From assembly GCF_033118175.1 (NCBI RefSeq), contig NC_083704.1:53966501-54030500 (forward strand): a stretch of DNA of 64,000 bases, in the 5' to 3' direction. The stretch comes from Dama dama. Its lineage: Eukaryota; Chordata; Mammalia; Artiodactyla; Cervidae. The notes beneath the pieces were generated by a model. It did no database searches and had not been told where the DNA came from. It was given only the letters and a program-made list of their open reading frames with translations. The position numbers and the translations under genes were made by a program. The first letter of the stretch is position 1. Each line of letters starts with the position of its first letter. Positions 21,655-33,040 of the stretch are shown here, piece by piece.

Positions 21655-21840
21655 TGACACTGGAACAATTAGGTTTCCGATACCATTAGCGCTTTGTGAT
21701 CAGCTCCATTTGTATCATGCCCGCCCTATTGCCTCATCTCTGCTAATTGTTTTTACTCACTCCTTCCATTTTTAAACTGCTGTCTTGTTGGCTTTTAATT
21801 TTTAATTATTGCTGCCTCCCCTTCTTTCCTAATTGGTCTG
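21655..21840. promoter_or_regulatory. AT-rich island, candidate enhancer
   Basis: It holds AACAATTAGG, CATTAGCGC, GCTAATTG, TTTTAATTTTTAATTATTG and CCTAATTGG, i.e. at least five homeodomain-type cores in under 190 bases. No repeat family is recognised. Confidence 0.4.
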
Positions 21841-22059
21841 GGCCCCTACAGAGGCTCCCCGGACTGTGGCTGCAGCTGGCTTCCTCAGAGCTGCTGAGGC
21901 TGCCCTGCCACCCGGCCCAGTCGGCCCTGGGGGGTCACAGCCTTGCTCCAGAGGCCGACCCCACAGCTGCCCCCTGGTGCAGACAGGGCCTCTGGATCAG
22001 GGGCCATCTTCCAAACACACACTGGACACCACTGCACCGGGCTGAGTGCAGTCTTCCTA

Positions 22060-22280
22060 TTGTTTAGTTGTTTAGTCATCCTGTTGCTTAGTCATGTCTG
22101 ATGCTTTGGGACCCCATGGACTGGAGCCCGCCAGGCTCCTCTGTCCATGGGATTTCCCAAGCAAGAATACTGGAGGGAGTAGCCATTCCCTTCTCCAGGG
22201 GATCTTCCTGACCCAAGGATGGAACCTGCATCTCCTGCATTGCAGGTGGATTCTTGACTGCTAAGCCACCAGGGAAGCCC
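22060..22280 (-). repeat. Bov-tA SINE
   Basis: An antisense copy from gttgcttagtcatgtctgatg to taagccaccagggaagccc. Confidence 0.85.
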
Positions 22281-22589
22281 ACAATGACCCTATGGGGATG
22301 TGAATGGCCAGACCCACCTGAGAACTTGCTTTTGTCCTGTCATGGGAGGGCTGCCTGTGGTTGGTACAGATACAACCACCTACTCTCCCAGCTCCCATCC
22401 ACTCACCACCCACCCCTGCTTTCCTCCTGGCCCTGGGCCTCTAAGATTCACTACAATAGGAACACCAACCTCCTCTCCCACTGCCCAAGGCCCGGAGGTG
22501 ACTCTTAGCCTCATCTCTGACCCTGGATCCTCATCCTCCTGCCTGGATGCTCTTCCTCCTCTTGCCTCTGCTGCATCCTGCCCAGTGCT

Positions 22590-22715
22590 CTCTGACTGTC
22601 TGTTCACAGGTCTGTCCATTTGTTTATCCATCTGTCCGTCATCTACTATCTGTCTACACATTCCCTCCACCTACCCATCTGTTTGCCTATTTACCAGTCT
22701 GTCAGTGGGTCCCCT
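22590..22715 (+). repeat. Degenerate CTGT/ATCC-rich tandem tract
   Basis: Repeated ctgtcc, atctgt and tatctgtc words recur over about 120 bases; an old, diverged tetranucleotide-type repeat. Confidence 0.5.
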
Positions 22716-22719
22716 AGTC

Positions 22720-24130
22720 TGATCTTTTGACCCTCAGTCTGCCCAGGTCCCTCTTTGCATCTCCCCTAGCCAGGTTCCTTTCCCTGGGGTCTGCTCACCA
22801 GGCCTCTGGTTTTCCCTTCTCCATAAGCCGTGAGTCCATGGCGGTCTCTCCTACATTTGACTTGGTCACAGACGAGCCCCAGCCAAGTTCCTGGGAAGCC
22901 TCAAAACTGAGCCTGACCTCCAATTTCTCCAGCCTGTGTCACACATGCTCTTGCCTCCAGGCCTTTGCTCCCAGCAGGTATGCCTGCTGGAGACATGCCC
23001 TCTCTCCCCCTTGACCTATCCAATGACCGCAGATCCCCAACCTAGTCAGTAGGACTGGGCCTTGTCCGAGGGCTGCCCCTCTCTCTCTCTCTCCCGCTGT
23101 GCAACTTGGCAAGATCCTTCCCTTCTCTGAGCTCCCACTTTGCTCATCTATGAAATGGGAACAGACCAGTTTCTGTATGGCCCCTCACAGGGCTGCTGCG
23201 AGGCTCATCAGAGTTGTGGGTGGACATGTAACCATATAATCAGTGGGCAAGGAGGCCAGGCACTGTTTTCCCCCATTCCTCCCAGGCCCTCTCTGAGCTC
23301 CTCTGCCCTCTCCACCAATGAGGTCATTACTGGGTTTCAGCAGCTAAGTGTCCTCAAGCCCTTTGATTCTCAGCACGCCCTATGATGTAGGGACCATCGG
23401 CAACCCCAGAGAGGGAAGAGATGTACCCAAGATCTTACAGCTAATAAAGGCAGAGTATAATTTGAGCCCAGGGCTTAGCAGCTCCTTTTGGGGTGAGTCA
23501 CTGGGTGCTGGTGAGCTTGGGTGCTCCTGCGGGTTGAGATGAGTAGCACCAGCCTTTGTCGGTGGTTTTAGCTCAACTGGAGGCTGGACCCATGTTTCAG
23601 ATGGAGACAATGAGGCCCAGAAAAGGAAGATATCGCCAAGGTCACCTGTGAATCCTGATCTCTCAGGGGCTCTGTCTGCTGGGCTCCTCAGGTCCCTGGT
23701 GGTAGAAAGATGGCCCCCCATACTACAGGGGGAGGGCTTGCACAGCCAGTCCTAGGGAATGTGTGAGTCAAGCTGTGGTCCTTCCTCCCTGCCCTGGACT
23801 GCTTACTGCTTCAGTGGTGTGAGGGGGAGGGCAGCGACAGGATGGAAAGGAACCACACCTGTCTTACTCCCTGTCCCCCCTGCCAAGCCAGTTCAGGGCC
23901 TGCCTCAGAACAGATGCTCTGTCTGAGTGCGTGAAGGGAAGAAGGAATGAATATCCCATCCCCACTTGGCCACTACTGAATTCAGCCCCAGGCACTGATG
24001 GGCCCTTGATCCAGAAGCACCTGGACTTCAAAGGAGGTTCCGGAGAGGGTGAGGCCCTGCTGATGGAATTGCATCAGAAACGAGTTGGGAGGCGACCTGA
24101 ACCGGCTGCCTTCCCAATTCTCCCCGTTAC
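22720..24130. other. Intergenic with old repeats
   Basis: MIR-like pieces lie at 23090-23220 (sense, with catctatgaaatggga) and 23380-23475 (antisense), and an L2-like piece at about 22925-23060. No exon is recognised. Confidence 0.4.
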
Positions 24131-24139
24131 CAGTCCTCA

Positions 24140-24620
24140 CAGCAGCCTCGGAGACGCCTTGTCGGCCTGATGTGCGCCGGCAACCCAGCCGGGCGGCCGG
24201 GACTTGGTACCCTGCAGGAAGAGCTCAGCGGTGCGGGGGCAGCCGGGTCGCGGGCTGAGGGCAGAGCCACCGGAACCGACGCACATGCGCGGAGCTGCCG
24301 CCTGGCCCCGCCGCCGCCGCCGCCCGCGCCCCCCGCCGCCGCCTGCGCCCCGAACGCGCGAGAAAAGCAAACAAAGACGTATTGGTTTCTGCTCTATTAG
24401 AGGCGCAGGAGGGGGGAAATCAATGTTTAGTAAATGGGAAAAGAGAAAATCGTTCAGGAAAGACAGTCTATTTCCAAGCCGGAGAGGGGTTCGTAAACAG
24501 CACAGGCCATTGCGGAGGAAGCACCGCGGGCCATAAAACTCCCCGAGCGGAGGAACGTTGGTTCAGCGAGCCCCTCAGCCTGCGCCGCCCGCCGGAGGGA
24601 GCCGGACCCTGACAGCCGGG
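24140..24620. promoter_or_regulatory. Orphan CpG island
   Basis: About 480 bases are rich in CpG, including a (CCG)n-like stretch at 24309-24355 and an NRF1-like GCACATGCGCGG near 24281. The middle (24360-24500) is AT-rich with FOX-like GTAAACA (about 24492) and an inverted CCAAT box (attgg near 24380). It lies 22 kb from C3orf18 and 25 kb from CACNA2D2. It could be an lncRNA promoter, a distant alternative first exon of CACNA2D2, or a CpG-rich enhancer. Frames across it encode only low-complexity protein. Confidence 0.5.
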
Positions 24621-25513
24621 CCAAGGCCGGGCTCCTCACCCAGGCTTAGGGTGCGGGAAGGTCTTGGCATCATCCTTTTAATGCCACATCCAGGCACCTC
24701 CCGTAGGCCGGGCTGCTGAACCTTAATCCCTTCCATGCGCCCCTCCCCCCCGCTTGTCTGGGTTGCATCTGAGCCCCCTTCTTGGGCTGTAGGGGCTTGC
24801 GTGGTGGGCCCGCCTCACCCCATCCCACCTCGTGGCTCTGGACACCCTGACTGCCTGGGAATTGGCTGCTCTCGGGAAGCTCAGGGCTTCCTGGAGGAAG
24901 CCAACTGGGCTTTGAGTGTCGTAGGAAACTTCTCCAGGTTAGGAAGAAAAGGAATGGGAATTTGGGGTGGGGAATAGCTTAGGCAAAGGTCAGGGGTACT
25001 TGGGAAATAGGCTCTAAGGGAGTGGATGCAAGCAGAGAAGAGGAACTTTTGTTTCAGAGGGGGAGGATGAGAGAAGAGAGGCTGGGGGTGAAAGTGAGGC
25101 CTAGTATCCAGGTAGTGGGCGGGGGAAGGGGGCGGGGCTCAGCCAAGCCTCTGGTCAGGCTTTACGGCTCCAAAAGGGTCAGAAAAAAAAAAAGAAAAAG
25201 AAATGCAGAATCAGAGAGGGACTGTCTGAACCGATCAGAGACGGGAGGCTGGAGTCGGAGTCCTTCCTGCTTTGGCCCCACCCGGGCTACTGAACTGCTG
25301 GAAGTCTCTGGATGGCTGGGACCCTGCTCTGCTCCTCTATCCCACCAGGCCCCTCCTGGTGGTTCCAGAGAATGAGGCTCGTGGGATGGAGCCCTTGTCT
25401 TCTCCATTCATCAAGACCTGGTGGGCCGTGCTGGGAAGTATTGAATTTTAGCTTAAGATGGATGGCAGGACTGGAGTCTCCTTTACAAATGAATTATATT
25501 CTGTTTACCATTG

Positions 25514-25561
<48 letters not shown>

Positions 25562-25780
25562 GCATGTGCAAGTACTAGATGGTAATGTGGGTTTGAGGGG
25601 CACACTCCCATGGGAGGGCATGCGTGTTTGGGAGCATGTGCATGGACAGGAAGTGGTGGCTGGGGTGCAGGCAACTCTTGCAAGGAGTTTGCTAGAGAAG
25701 AAAAAGATCCTCAAGGGTGGGGCCAGAGAGGGTGTACAGGAAAGGGTAATTTTGTTATTATCTTGGCTGTTATCAGTTTG
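24621..25780. other. Intergenic, no gene seen
   Basis: It contains an A/G-rich tract at about 25180-25205 and the TG microsatellite listed separately. Confidence 0.4.
25519..25559 (+). repeat. (TG)n microsatellite
   Basis: About 20 uninterrupted TG units. Confidence 0.95.
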
Positions 25781-25960
25781 GGATTCCCTGGTGGCTCAGC
25801 AGTAAAGAATCTACCTGCCAGTGCAGGAGACCTGGGTTCAATCCCTGGGTTGGGAAGATCCCCTGGAGCAGAAAATGGCAACCCATTCCAGTATTCTTGC
25901 CTGGGAAATCCTATGGACAGAGGAGCCTGGCGGGCTACAGTCTGTGGAGTCTCAGAGTTG
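25781..25960 (+). repeat. Bov-tA SINE, 3'-shortened
   Basis: It starts ggattccctggtggctcagc and stops after cgggctacagtctgtgg, lacking the usual end with cacgactgagcg. Confidence 0.8.
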
Positions 25961-28044
25961 GAGGGTGAGGGTGTGAGGTCATGTGAGGGTGTGAGGTCAG
26001 CTCTGTCCTCATCCCTATTTGCTGAGGAAATGGAGGTTCAGAGAGGTGAGGTGACCTGCCCAAGGTCACAGAGCAAGCTCCTGGAACCGGGACACCAGAG
26101 CCTGGCTGGGACCTGAGACAATTTTCCTGGTGGGGAGGTGGCTCTGAGAGGAAAGCTGGGATAGAGAGGAGAGTGGGGAGGGCAGGGGGCCTGGAGAACC
26201 CCAGGCAGAGCACTGAGATCTTCATTGTTCTGGGCAGGGGAGAGAATGTCCCCAGGTGAATGGCCCAACAGAGAGGCCTCTCTTCAAAGCTTAGGGGAAA
26301 CCAGCTGGACCCCTAACTCCTCCCTGGGACTTAGCAACCCCACCTCCCGCCCAGGACATCTGCTTCCATTTGACCCCTCTGGGCCTCTGCTTCCCCATCT
26401 GAACAATAAGGCATCTGAACTGTGTTGGGGGAGTAGAGAACTTCTGGGCTTCTCTGAGCTCTAACCTCATGGGGCTCTGTGTTAGGCATATGCTCAAGCA
26501 AGTGGGCACATGTTTCTGTGGTGGAGTGTGCTCATGCCCAAGGGGAGCACAAGTGCAAAATAGGGGTTCCGGGGAATCTGGACATGTGCTTGTGTGGATC
26601 CCAGTCCATGAGGTTGGAGGAGTGTGTTCATATGGGTGAGGGGGCATGCCAAGGGTCTGCTAGGACAGCTCATTCCAGGGTGAGAAGGGTAAGTGAGTGT
26701 GGGCATGAGCAGCAAATCAAGGTAGGCCAGGCCTGTACCTGGGTCCAGGGCGGGGTGGGGCAAGGATAGGGTTTGGGTGCAGGAAGAGGAAGCAGAGGGG
26801 TGAGCCTTGGATCTCAGGACTTGGATCTCTACATGCCATAGCCCATTCTTGTCCCTGCACCCACTCTGGCCCCACTGCTCAGGGCAGGCAGAAAGAAAAC
26901 TATTTTGCTCCAGCTAAGGCCAGCAGGAGATGGAGACTGTGATAAGGGAGCTTCAAGGTGAAGTCAGCCAGCATAGCCCCTGGCTGGTGGAGGGGGACAG
27001 ATTTCAAGGGGGGAGGGGCTTAAAAGAAGGGACTCCAAGAGGCTCTGGGACGGGGGAGCCTGAGGGAGGAGGGATGGGGTGAAGGGCCACCCTGGGTGCC
27101 CAGCTGCAGAGAGGGGAAGATGAGTTCAAGGACACCAGAGGTGGGGGGACTTGTTGAGGAGGATGTGGGCACTGAGGAGGGGTCCCCCGAAGATTCACCT
27201 CCCTAACAACCCCTGAGTTGTGGAGTTGTCATCCAATGTGAGCTTCCAGGGGGTGGGACATAGGCTGCAGGCTTGAGGAGCCCAGGTGGCAAGAGCAGGT
27301 GCAGGCTAGGCTTTGGCTTGGATGTTAATGGAGAGGCAGATATGGCCAGCCTCAGGTCTACTGAGCGGGAAGATGGGTAGGGGGTTCTGGGCACCAGAGG
27401 CTGCACCCTCCCCACTTCAGGAAGGCAGGCGTCTTACACCCCAGACACCTGGTGTCAGGTGAGTACCTTTTCAGAGGAGGTGTTCCCACTTTCTGATAGG
27501 GAGCAGGGGTCAGATGCAGGCCATGCCAGGACCTGTCCAACCAACATGCTTCAGTGCCCCCTCCTGCCACACTTGGAAGTCAAGAAGGACTGGGCAGTGA
27601 ACTAGAGAAGTGGGAGCAGATAGATGGCGGGGGGGGGGGGGGGGTGTGGGGGGGACGGGTGCTGCAGGTGAGGGAAGTAGGGAGGTTCAGGCAGATGTCC
27701 CTGGTGATGAGATGTCTCACTTCCAGGAACCTCTCCCTCACCTCTGGCAGGAGCAGGTCAGGTCTTGTCCAGCTAACCAGCCCTTGTTGTTCCCAGTTCT
27801 TCTGTTCCTCATGGCATGCACCCTACAGATTTCCTGGCTGTGACCCCCTTTAGAACAGGAAAGGGAGCCTGGCAGAGTCCCTTGGGGTCTCCCTCTTCCC
27901 AAGGCTGTGATGGGTGAGTGAAGGACCTGGAGGCAGTTGCTGAGAGCGGGTTGTCCTTTTGGTGAATTTTGCTCTTTGAAGAAACAAATGAGTCCCCCAA
28001 CCTGGGGTCTAGGAGCCTCTCGAAAAATAGCAGCCTCAGAATTA
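25961..28044. other. Intergenic, no gene seen
   Basis: A MIR-like antisense piece lies at about 26005-26090 (ggaaatggaggttcagagagg). The G-run at 27629 is listed separately. No exon is recognised. Confidence 0.4.
27629..27654 (+). repeat. Long G-run
   Basis: Sixteen consecutive G, then tgt, then seven more G; a simple repeat able to form a G-quadruplex. Confidence 0.9.
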
Positions 28045-28300
28045 TTCTGATTTCTTCTATTTATTTATTTGATTGCAACGGGTCTTAGTTGCGGCACCCA
28101 GGATCTTTATCATGTCATGAGGAATCTTTCACTGTGGTGCACGGACACTCTAGTTCTGGCGTGTGGGCTCAGTAGTTGTGCCGTGTGGGCTTAACTGTGC
28201 CATTTGGCATGTGGGATCTTAGTTTCCCAAACAAGGATCGAACCTGCAACCCCGGCATTGCAAGGTGGATTCTTAACCATTGGACCACCAGGGAAGTCCC
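28045..28300 (-). repeat. CHR-type SINE
   Basis: The antisense copy runs from tatttatttatttgattgc to ggaccaccagggaagtccc, with the tRNA-like ggatcgaacctgcaacccc. Confidence 0.85.
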
Positions 28301-29120
28301 AGAATTGCTGATTTCTTTAAGGGGGCCCCCTTGGAGGTCTAGGCAATCTGTGATGAGGGGCAGAGGGGAAGACTTTCTGCCACTCCTGTCCTTATCACCC
28401 CATGTTTCCAGGGGCTCCCGTCTCTCCCCTTGGGCCTGACACCCCCTTGTTCTTATGTCCTTCCTGCCTCTTCTTTAAGGTTCTATGGTTCTGGGATCTC
28501 TATCAGACCCCAATAGGAAGTCCTGCCTGCGGCAGAAATGTCATGTGGACATGGCCAATCAGCCAGGTAGTCAAGGCCTCTGTCCATCCTTCAGTTTATC
28601 TTTCGACCATTTCTGCCCTAACTGAGGTGGACTTGGGAAATCTCCCCACCTTTCTCAGAGGGAGAAGGTGATGGGGAACCGGTAGAGGTGTGTTTGTGGC
28701 GGGATGCGGGGGGGTGGGGAACTGGATGGGTTGGGGCAAGCCAGGCTCTACTGTAGGCCTCCCTACAGTCCTCAGACCCAGGCAGAGAGGGGGGCCTGGG
28801 ATTCTCCCTGTGCTGGGAGGGAAGGATCGCTGAGTAAGTGGGTTTCAGCACCTTGGAGAATTCCTACTCGCTGACCAGGCCCCAGACTGAGCCCAGATGC
28901 CCCTGGGCCTGTGGATCAGTGCCTGGGGTCCCTCCTGATGAGTCTCATGGGTCAGTTGTCTCCCCAGTGAGTGCCATCACATGTTGCCTTTGTCTCCTGC
29001 ACGGTAGCCGGTACAATCAAGCCAGGATATCAGGACCAGTATGTTGGTTGACCAGCTGAACCATGGTCTCCCAGGACAGCTCTCTCATCCTAGGGACCAT
29101 CTTCCCACACTCTCCTTCCT
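28301..29120. other. Intergenic, no gene seen
   Basis: Single-copy DNA; I recognise no exon or repeat. Confidence 0.4.
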
Positions 29121-29270
29121 CTCAAAGTTTTAATTTAACCAAGCATCCTTTCTTCTCCCTGAAGAATCAATATTTTCTGTCTTTTGGCACTTATTTTATT
29201 TTATTTTTACATGCGGCCTCCCAAAGGCTGTAATTTACGGCTAATACCATGCAATCAAAGACAATGGCTG
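29120..29270. promoter_or_regulatory. AT-rich island, candidate enhancer
   Basis: It holds GTTTTAATTTAACC, GAATCAATATTTTC, a tattttattttattttt stretch, GTAATTTACGG and GCTAATACC, followed by a CAAAGACAATGG SOX-like motif. It is part of a longer block up to 29780. Confidence 0.35.
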
Positions 29271-29547
29271 GGCGCCTGTGAGCGGGAGCAGGCAGGCTCC
29301 CTGCCAGGTGCCCCCGGACCCCCCCAACCCACCCACTCACTGGGGTGCCCCTGGCTGAGGTGTGAGATCCACGGGGAGCCTGGGAGAGACGTGAGCCACG
29401 AGCTCAGTCATTATTTGGAGGAAACACAAGATGGCTACCCAGCTGGAGGTGGGGGGCTGGAGTAGGCCAGGGGTCCTAGGGGCTTCCGTGGGGGAGGGCC
29501 GGCCTGAGTGGAGGAGCTTCCTGCTGCTGGGCCCACCTTGGCTGTAG

Positions 29548-29562
29548 AGCGCCCCCCAGCGG
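29548..29562 (-). promoter_or_regulatory. CTCF-like motif
   Basis: AGCGCCCCCCAGCGG reads CCGCTGGGGGGCGCT on the minus strand, very close to the high-affinity CTCF core. It faces the + motifs at 8594 and 14617. Confidence 0.5.
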
Positions 29563-29789
29563 AGGTGCCAGGCGGTGCCTCTCTCAGCCCTTACCTCCTC
29601 GCTCCCCTCCCCCTCCCCCCTGCCCCACCGCCCCTCCCCCCCGTCGTCCCCTCCCACCCCGCCTCCTCTGCGCTGTGCCCGCGTGGTTCCCGCACAGTAA
29701 TCTACAGCGCCGTTACTCTGTGTCAGTGATTTAAATCCTCTGATGGAGCTGGTGACAGCTTAAATGGCTGCCATCCCCTCCCCGTACCC

Positions 29790-30831
29790 GCCGGGCCCTG
29801 ACGAAGCCCCATGGTGGGTGGTGGGGGGTCTGTCGAGGTGGAATTTAGATAGTGTTTTCCAAGCTCCGGGGTGGCCAGGCTGATGTTCCTTGGCCCTCTG
29901 GCGGGGAGGGAGCCAAGTGTGCCTTCTCCTTCCCCTCACTGGTGATCAAGGAAGGAAGATAAAACCCTCCATAAATTCCTGGGAAATGGAGTGTCTGGAG
30001 CACGCTCAATTCCACCTGCCTGCAGGTGAGAGGCTCAGGGAAGGGGGCAGGGTGCCTGGCACCCAGCTTGTTTCTCTTGTCCTGGAACAGCAGGGAGAAG
30101 GACGGGCCCGGACCCCAACTGTGTAGAGCAGGCCCAGCCCCAAGCCCATAGGTCACCCCCAAGTATGCTGATGCTCAAACCCCAGCTCAGCCCCTAGGTC
30201 CTTCTTCCTATCCTGGAGTCCTCCCTTCCATCGGACATGTGATCCCCAGTTACATCTCTCTTCAGCTAATGGACGGGAACACGATACAGATGGGGAAAGC
30301 TGAGGCACCCAGAGGCCAAGCTAGCCAAGGCCACCCAGGAGTTGGGAGCAGTGCAGGTCCTGGGCCAGCACCTGCCTCATCCCGGGTTTCCTGAAAGTGG
30401 GACTGGCCTCCCTGCCTGGCACTGTCCCTGGCTGCAGATCCAGAGCAGGACACTGGGGTGAGGTAGTCACAGAGCTGACAAGTCTTGCTGCTGGACAAGG
30501 TCTCTCAGCACTGGATCAGGAGAGCCTAAGAGGGTCCAGCATTGTCTGGTCTTCTGGTTCTGCGGTCCCGGATCCTCCCAGTGAGGCCCCAGAAAGAATG
30601 GCCAGTTGGGTGCAGCAAGGTCCAAGGTCGATTCAGGGTGGGCTGCACATGGAGTGAGGGCACAAGGTCTCAGTTCTGTGGCTGCGTGTCAGCGACAGGA
30701 CATGGTCCTTCTGGGGCCCTTGCCTAGTGGGGCAGGGCAGGTGAGGCCCTAATCAGACACTATGTGATGAGCCGGAGCAACCTGGAAGCTGTAGGATCAT
30801 CCGGAGGTCCTGTTCAGATTTGGGGAAGGTC
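29790..30831. other. Intergenic, no gene seen
   Basis: A MIR-like antisense piece lies at about 30270-30350 (acagatggggaaagctgaggc). No exon is recognised. Confidence 0.4.
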
Positions 30832-30839
30832 ATTAAAGC

Positions 30840-31208
30840 TTTCAAACTGTGGTGCTGGAGAAGACTCTTGAAAGTCCCTTGGACTGCAAGGAGATCCAAC
30901 CAGTCAATCTTAAAGGAAATCAGTCCTGAATATTCATTGGAAGGACTGATGCTGAAGCTGAAACTCCAATACTTTGGCCACCTAATGCAAAGAACTGACT
31001 CCTTGGGAAAGACCCTGATGCTGGGAGAGATTGAAGGCGGAAGGAGAAGAAGACAGCGGAATATGAGATGGTTGGATGGCATCACTGACTCGATGGACAT
31101 GAGTCTGAGCAAGCTCTGGGTTTTGGTGAAGGACAGGGAAACCTGGCATGCTGCAGTCCATGGGGTCTCAAAGAGTCAGACAAGACTTACTGACTGAACA
31201 ACAACAGA
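30840..31208 (+). mobile_element. BovB (RTE) LINE, 3' end
   Basis: This is the C-terminal end of the BovB reverse-transcriptase polyprotein plus its short 3' tail. The frame 30820-31197 is open and carries the family's WCWRRLLKVPWTARR, YFGHLMQRTDSL and VHGVSKSQTRLTD words. Target-site copies attaaagc lie at 30832-30839 and 31209-31216, so it is a 5'-truncated insertion and not an active element. Confidence 0.9.
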
Positions 31209-31216
31209 ATTAAAGC

Positions 31217-32120
31217 AAAGGCCTGAAGGAAGGGTGAGTGGGATTCTCCAGAAGTTAGACCCACGGGAGGGGGGTAGGCATCACAGTCAGGGGAGACAAC
31301 ATGTATGACGTAGCCCCTGAGAGAGGAGAAGCTGGGACTCGGGCAGAGGGCTGGCTGGACAGACTTCCAGACCAGGAGGGACAGACAAGATCTTGTGACC
31401 TCCCTTGTCCCAAGTGAGGACACAGGCAACTGCATTCCCTTTCTCCGGGAGTGGACGCTGAGGTGCAGCAGGGTTAACTGAGTCATCCAGGGTCAAGAGT
31501 TTGCCTGCGGCTGAGCCGTGGCTTGAGCCCGGATTCTGTGGCCACCCCTCAGCTCCCACCCCAGCCAGGACTCGGGCTAAACTGGGCTTGTAGCTCGCCA
31601 GCCTCCTAAACCCCTGCAAATCCCTCCTGGGAATAGGAAGTGTCAGAAGAATAATTAAATGACTGAGTGAGCAGGGCCAGCGACTGGAACAAGGCACTCG
31701 GCCACACCAGGTGTCCTTCCAAACAGCCACGTGTCCCCGGCTGGGGGCTCTGTGGGTCTGAGCTGGTAGGGGGAGCCTGTCTCCCTGCCCAGGGGTGGGA
31801 GCCAGGTGGACTTCCAGCTCTTTGTGCGGGACCACCTGTAAGTGGGCTCAGCCAAATTATTCCCAGAGGGACCCTTTATGCCACTGCTCTATCCAGCGGA
31901 GCTCACAGTCTGGACGGCTGGATGGGCATATGATGGGATTGCTGGGGCGGGGGCAGAGGCTGACTTCTCTGGACTCTGTTTCACCCTGAACAGGCCCCTT
32001 GGATAGAGCCTGGCTTAATGAGTCAGTCTTGGGGGTCTCTTCCTGCTTGCAGACCACTCCCCCGCCCAGATCCACAGCCCTGACTCAGCGGCTTAGCCTG
32101 GCTCCCTGCACCTCCCACCC
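31217..32120. other. Intergenic, no gene seen
   Basis: Single-copy GC-rich DNA; nothing recognised. Confidence 0.4.
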
Positions 32121-32124
32121 CAAC

Positions 32125-32425
32125 CACCTTAATGACTTTTTAATAAATTGAAAATTGTTTCAATACCAAATGTGATCCTGGGACATTGTTCGTGACTGTA
32201 TTGAGCTTAAGTCAAATGCTTTGCATCCCCAAATCCGACTGATTAATAATTACAAGGAGCAAGTCTGTCTTTACTGTAATGTGTTTGGGAAAACTGATGG
32301 ATTTAATTTTTTTATCGGCCAAAGTAAGAAAATGTAATCTTTCTGAAAGTATCTAATACAACAATGCACCATAATTAGTTTCTCTGGAAACAGGCATAAT
32401 GGAATAGAATAATAAATCACTTCTC
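32125..32425. promoter_or_regulatory. AT-rich island, candidate enhancer
   Basis: About 300 bases are AT-rich, with TTAATGACTTTTTAATAAATTG, a POU-like inverted ATGCTTTGCAT at 32216-32226, GATTAATAATTAC at 32241-32253, ATAATTAG and several TAAT cores. It is not similar to any repeat I know and sits sharply in GC-rich DNA. Confidence 0.45.
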
Positions 32426-32818
32426 CTTTCGTCCCTTCCCTCTGATGGAGAGAGATTTCCCCTCCGTGGGGCTGGGAATAGGACATGGAAGAGAACTGGG
32501 GGGACTGACAAGTCCATGACAGCCCTGGTTCCTCTCCACTGAGTCAGCGGGCCATGGGCCTGCTCCACCTTCCAGGGGGCTGGGAGTGCAGATTCTCCAT
32601 TCCACGGTCCAGCATCTCTCAGGAGCTGGGACCCAGGGTCCAGAGAGGTGGTTGCTGACCCTCCTCCACCCCCTGCAGGCAGACCCAAACCCGCTGCCTC
32701 AAACACTGACCTGTGTGGGTAGTCAAGGCATTGGCAGGGTGCTGAAGATCCCAAGAGGCAGGATGAGTAGGCAGAGGACGGCTCTTAATTTATGGCTGGG
32801 TTTACTCACAGTTACTGA
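32426..32818. other. Intergenic, no gene seen
   Basis: No recognisable feature. Confidence 0.4.
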
Positions 32819-33040
32819 GGCTTCCTGGGTGGTGCTAGTGATAAAGAATCTGCCTGCCAATGCAAGAGATGTAAGAGATGGGGGTTCGATCCTTGGGTCG
32901 GGAAGATCACCTGGATGAGGGCATGGCAACCCACTCCAGTATTCTTGCCTAGAGAGTCCCATAGACAGAGGACCCTGGTGGGCTATGGTCCATAGGGTTG
33001 CAAAGAGTGGGACACAACTGAAGCAACTTAGCCCGCACGC
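32819..33040 (+). repeat. Bov-tA SINE
   Basis: It runs from ggcttcctgggtggtgctag to gcaacttagcccgcacgc; an intact-length sense copy. Confidence 0.85.

Noticed and set aside
30820..31197. Possible host gene encoding a 125-residue protein
   Set aside because: The protein is the C-terminal end of BovB reverse transcriptase, with target-site copies around the DNA.
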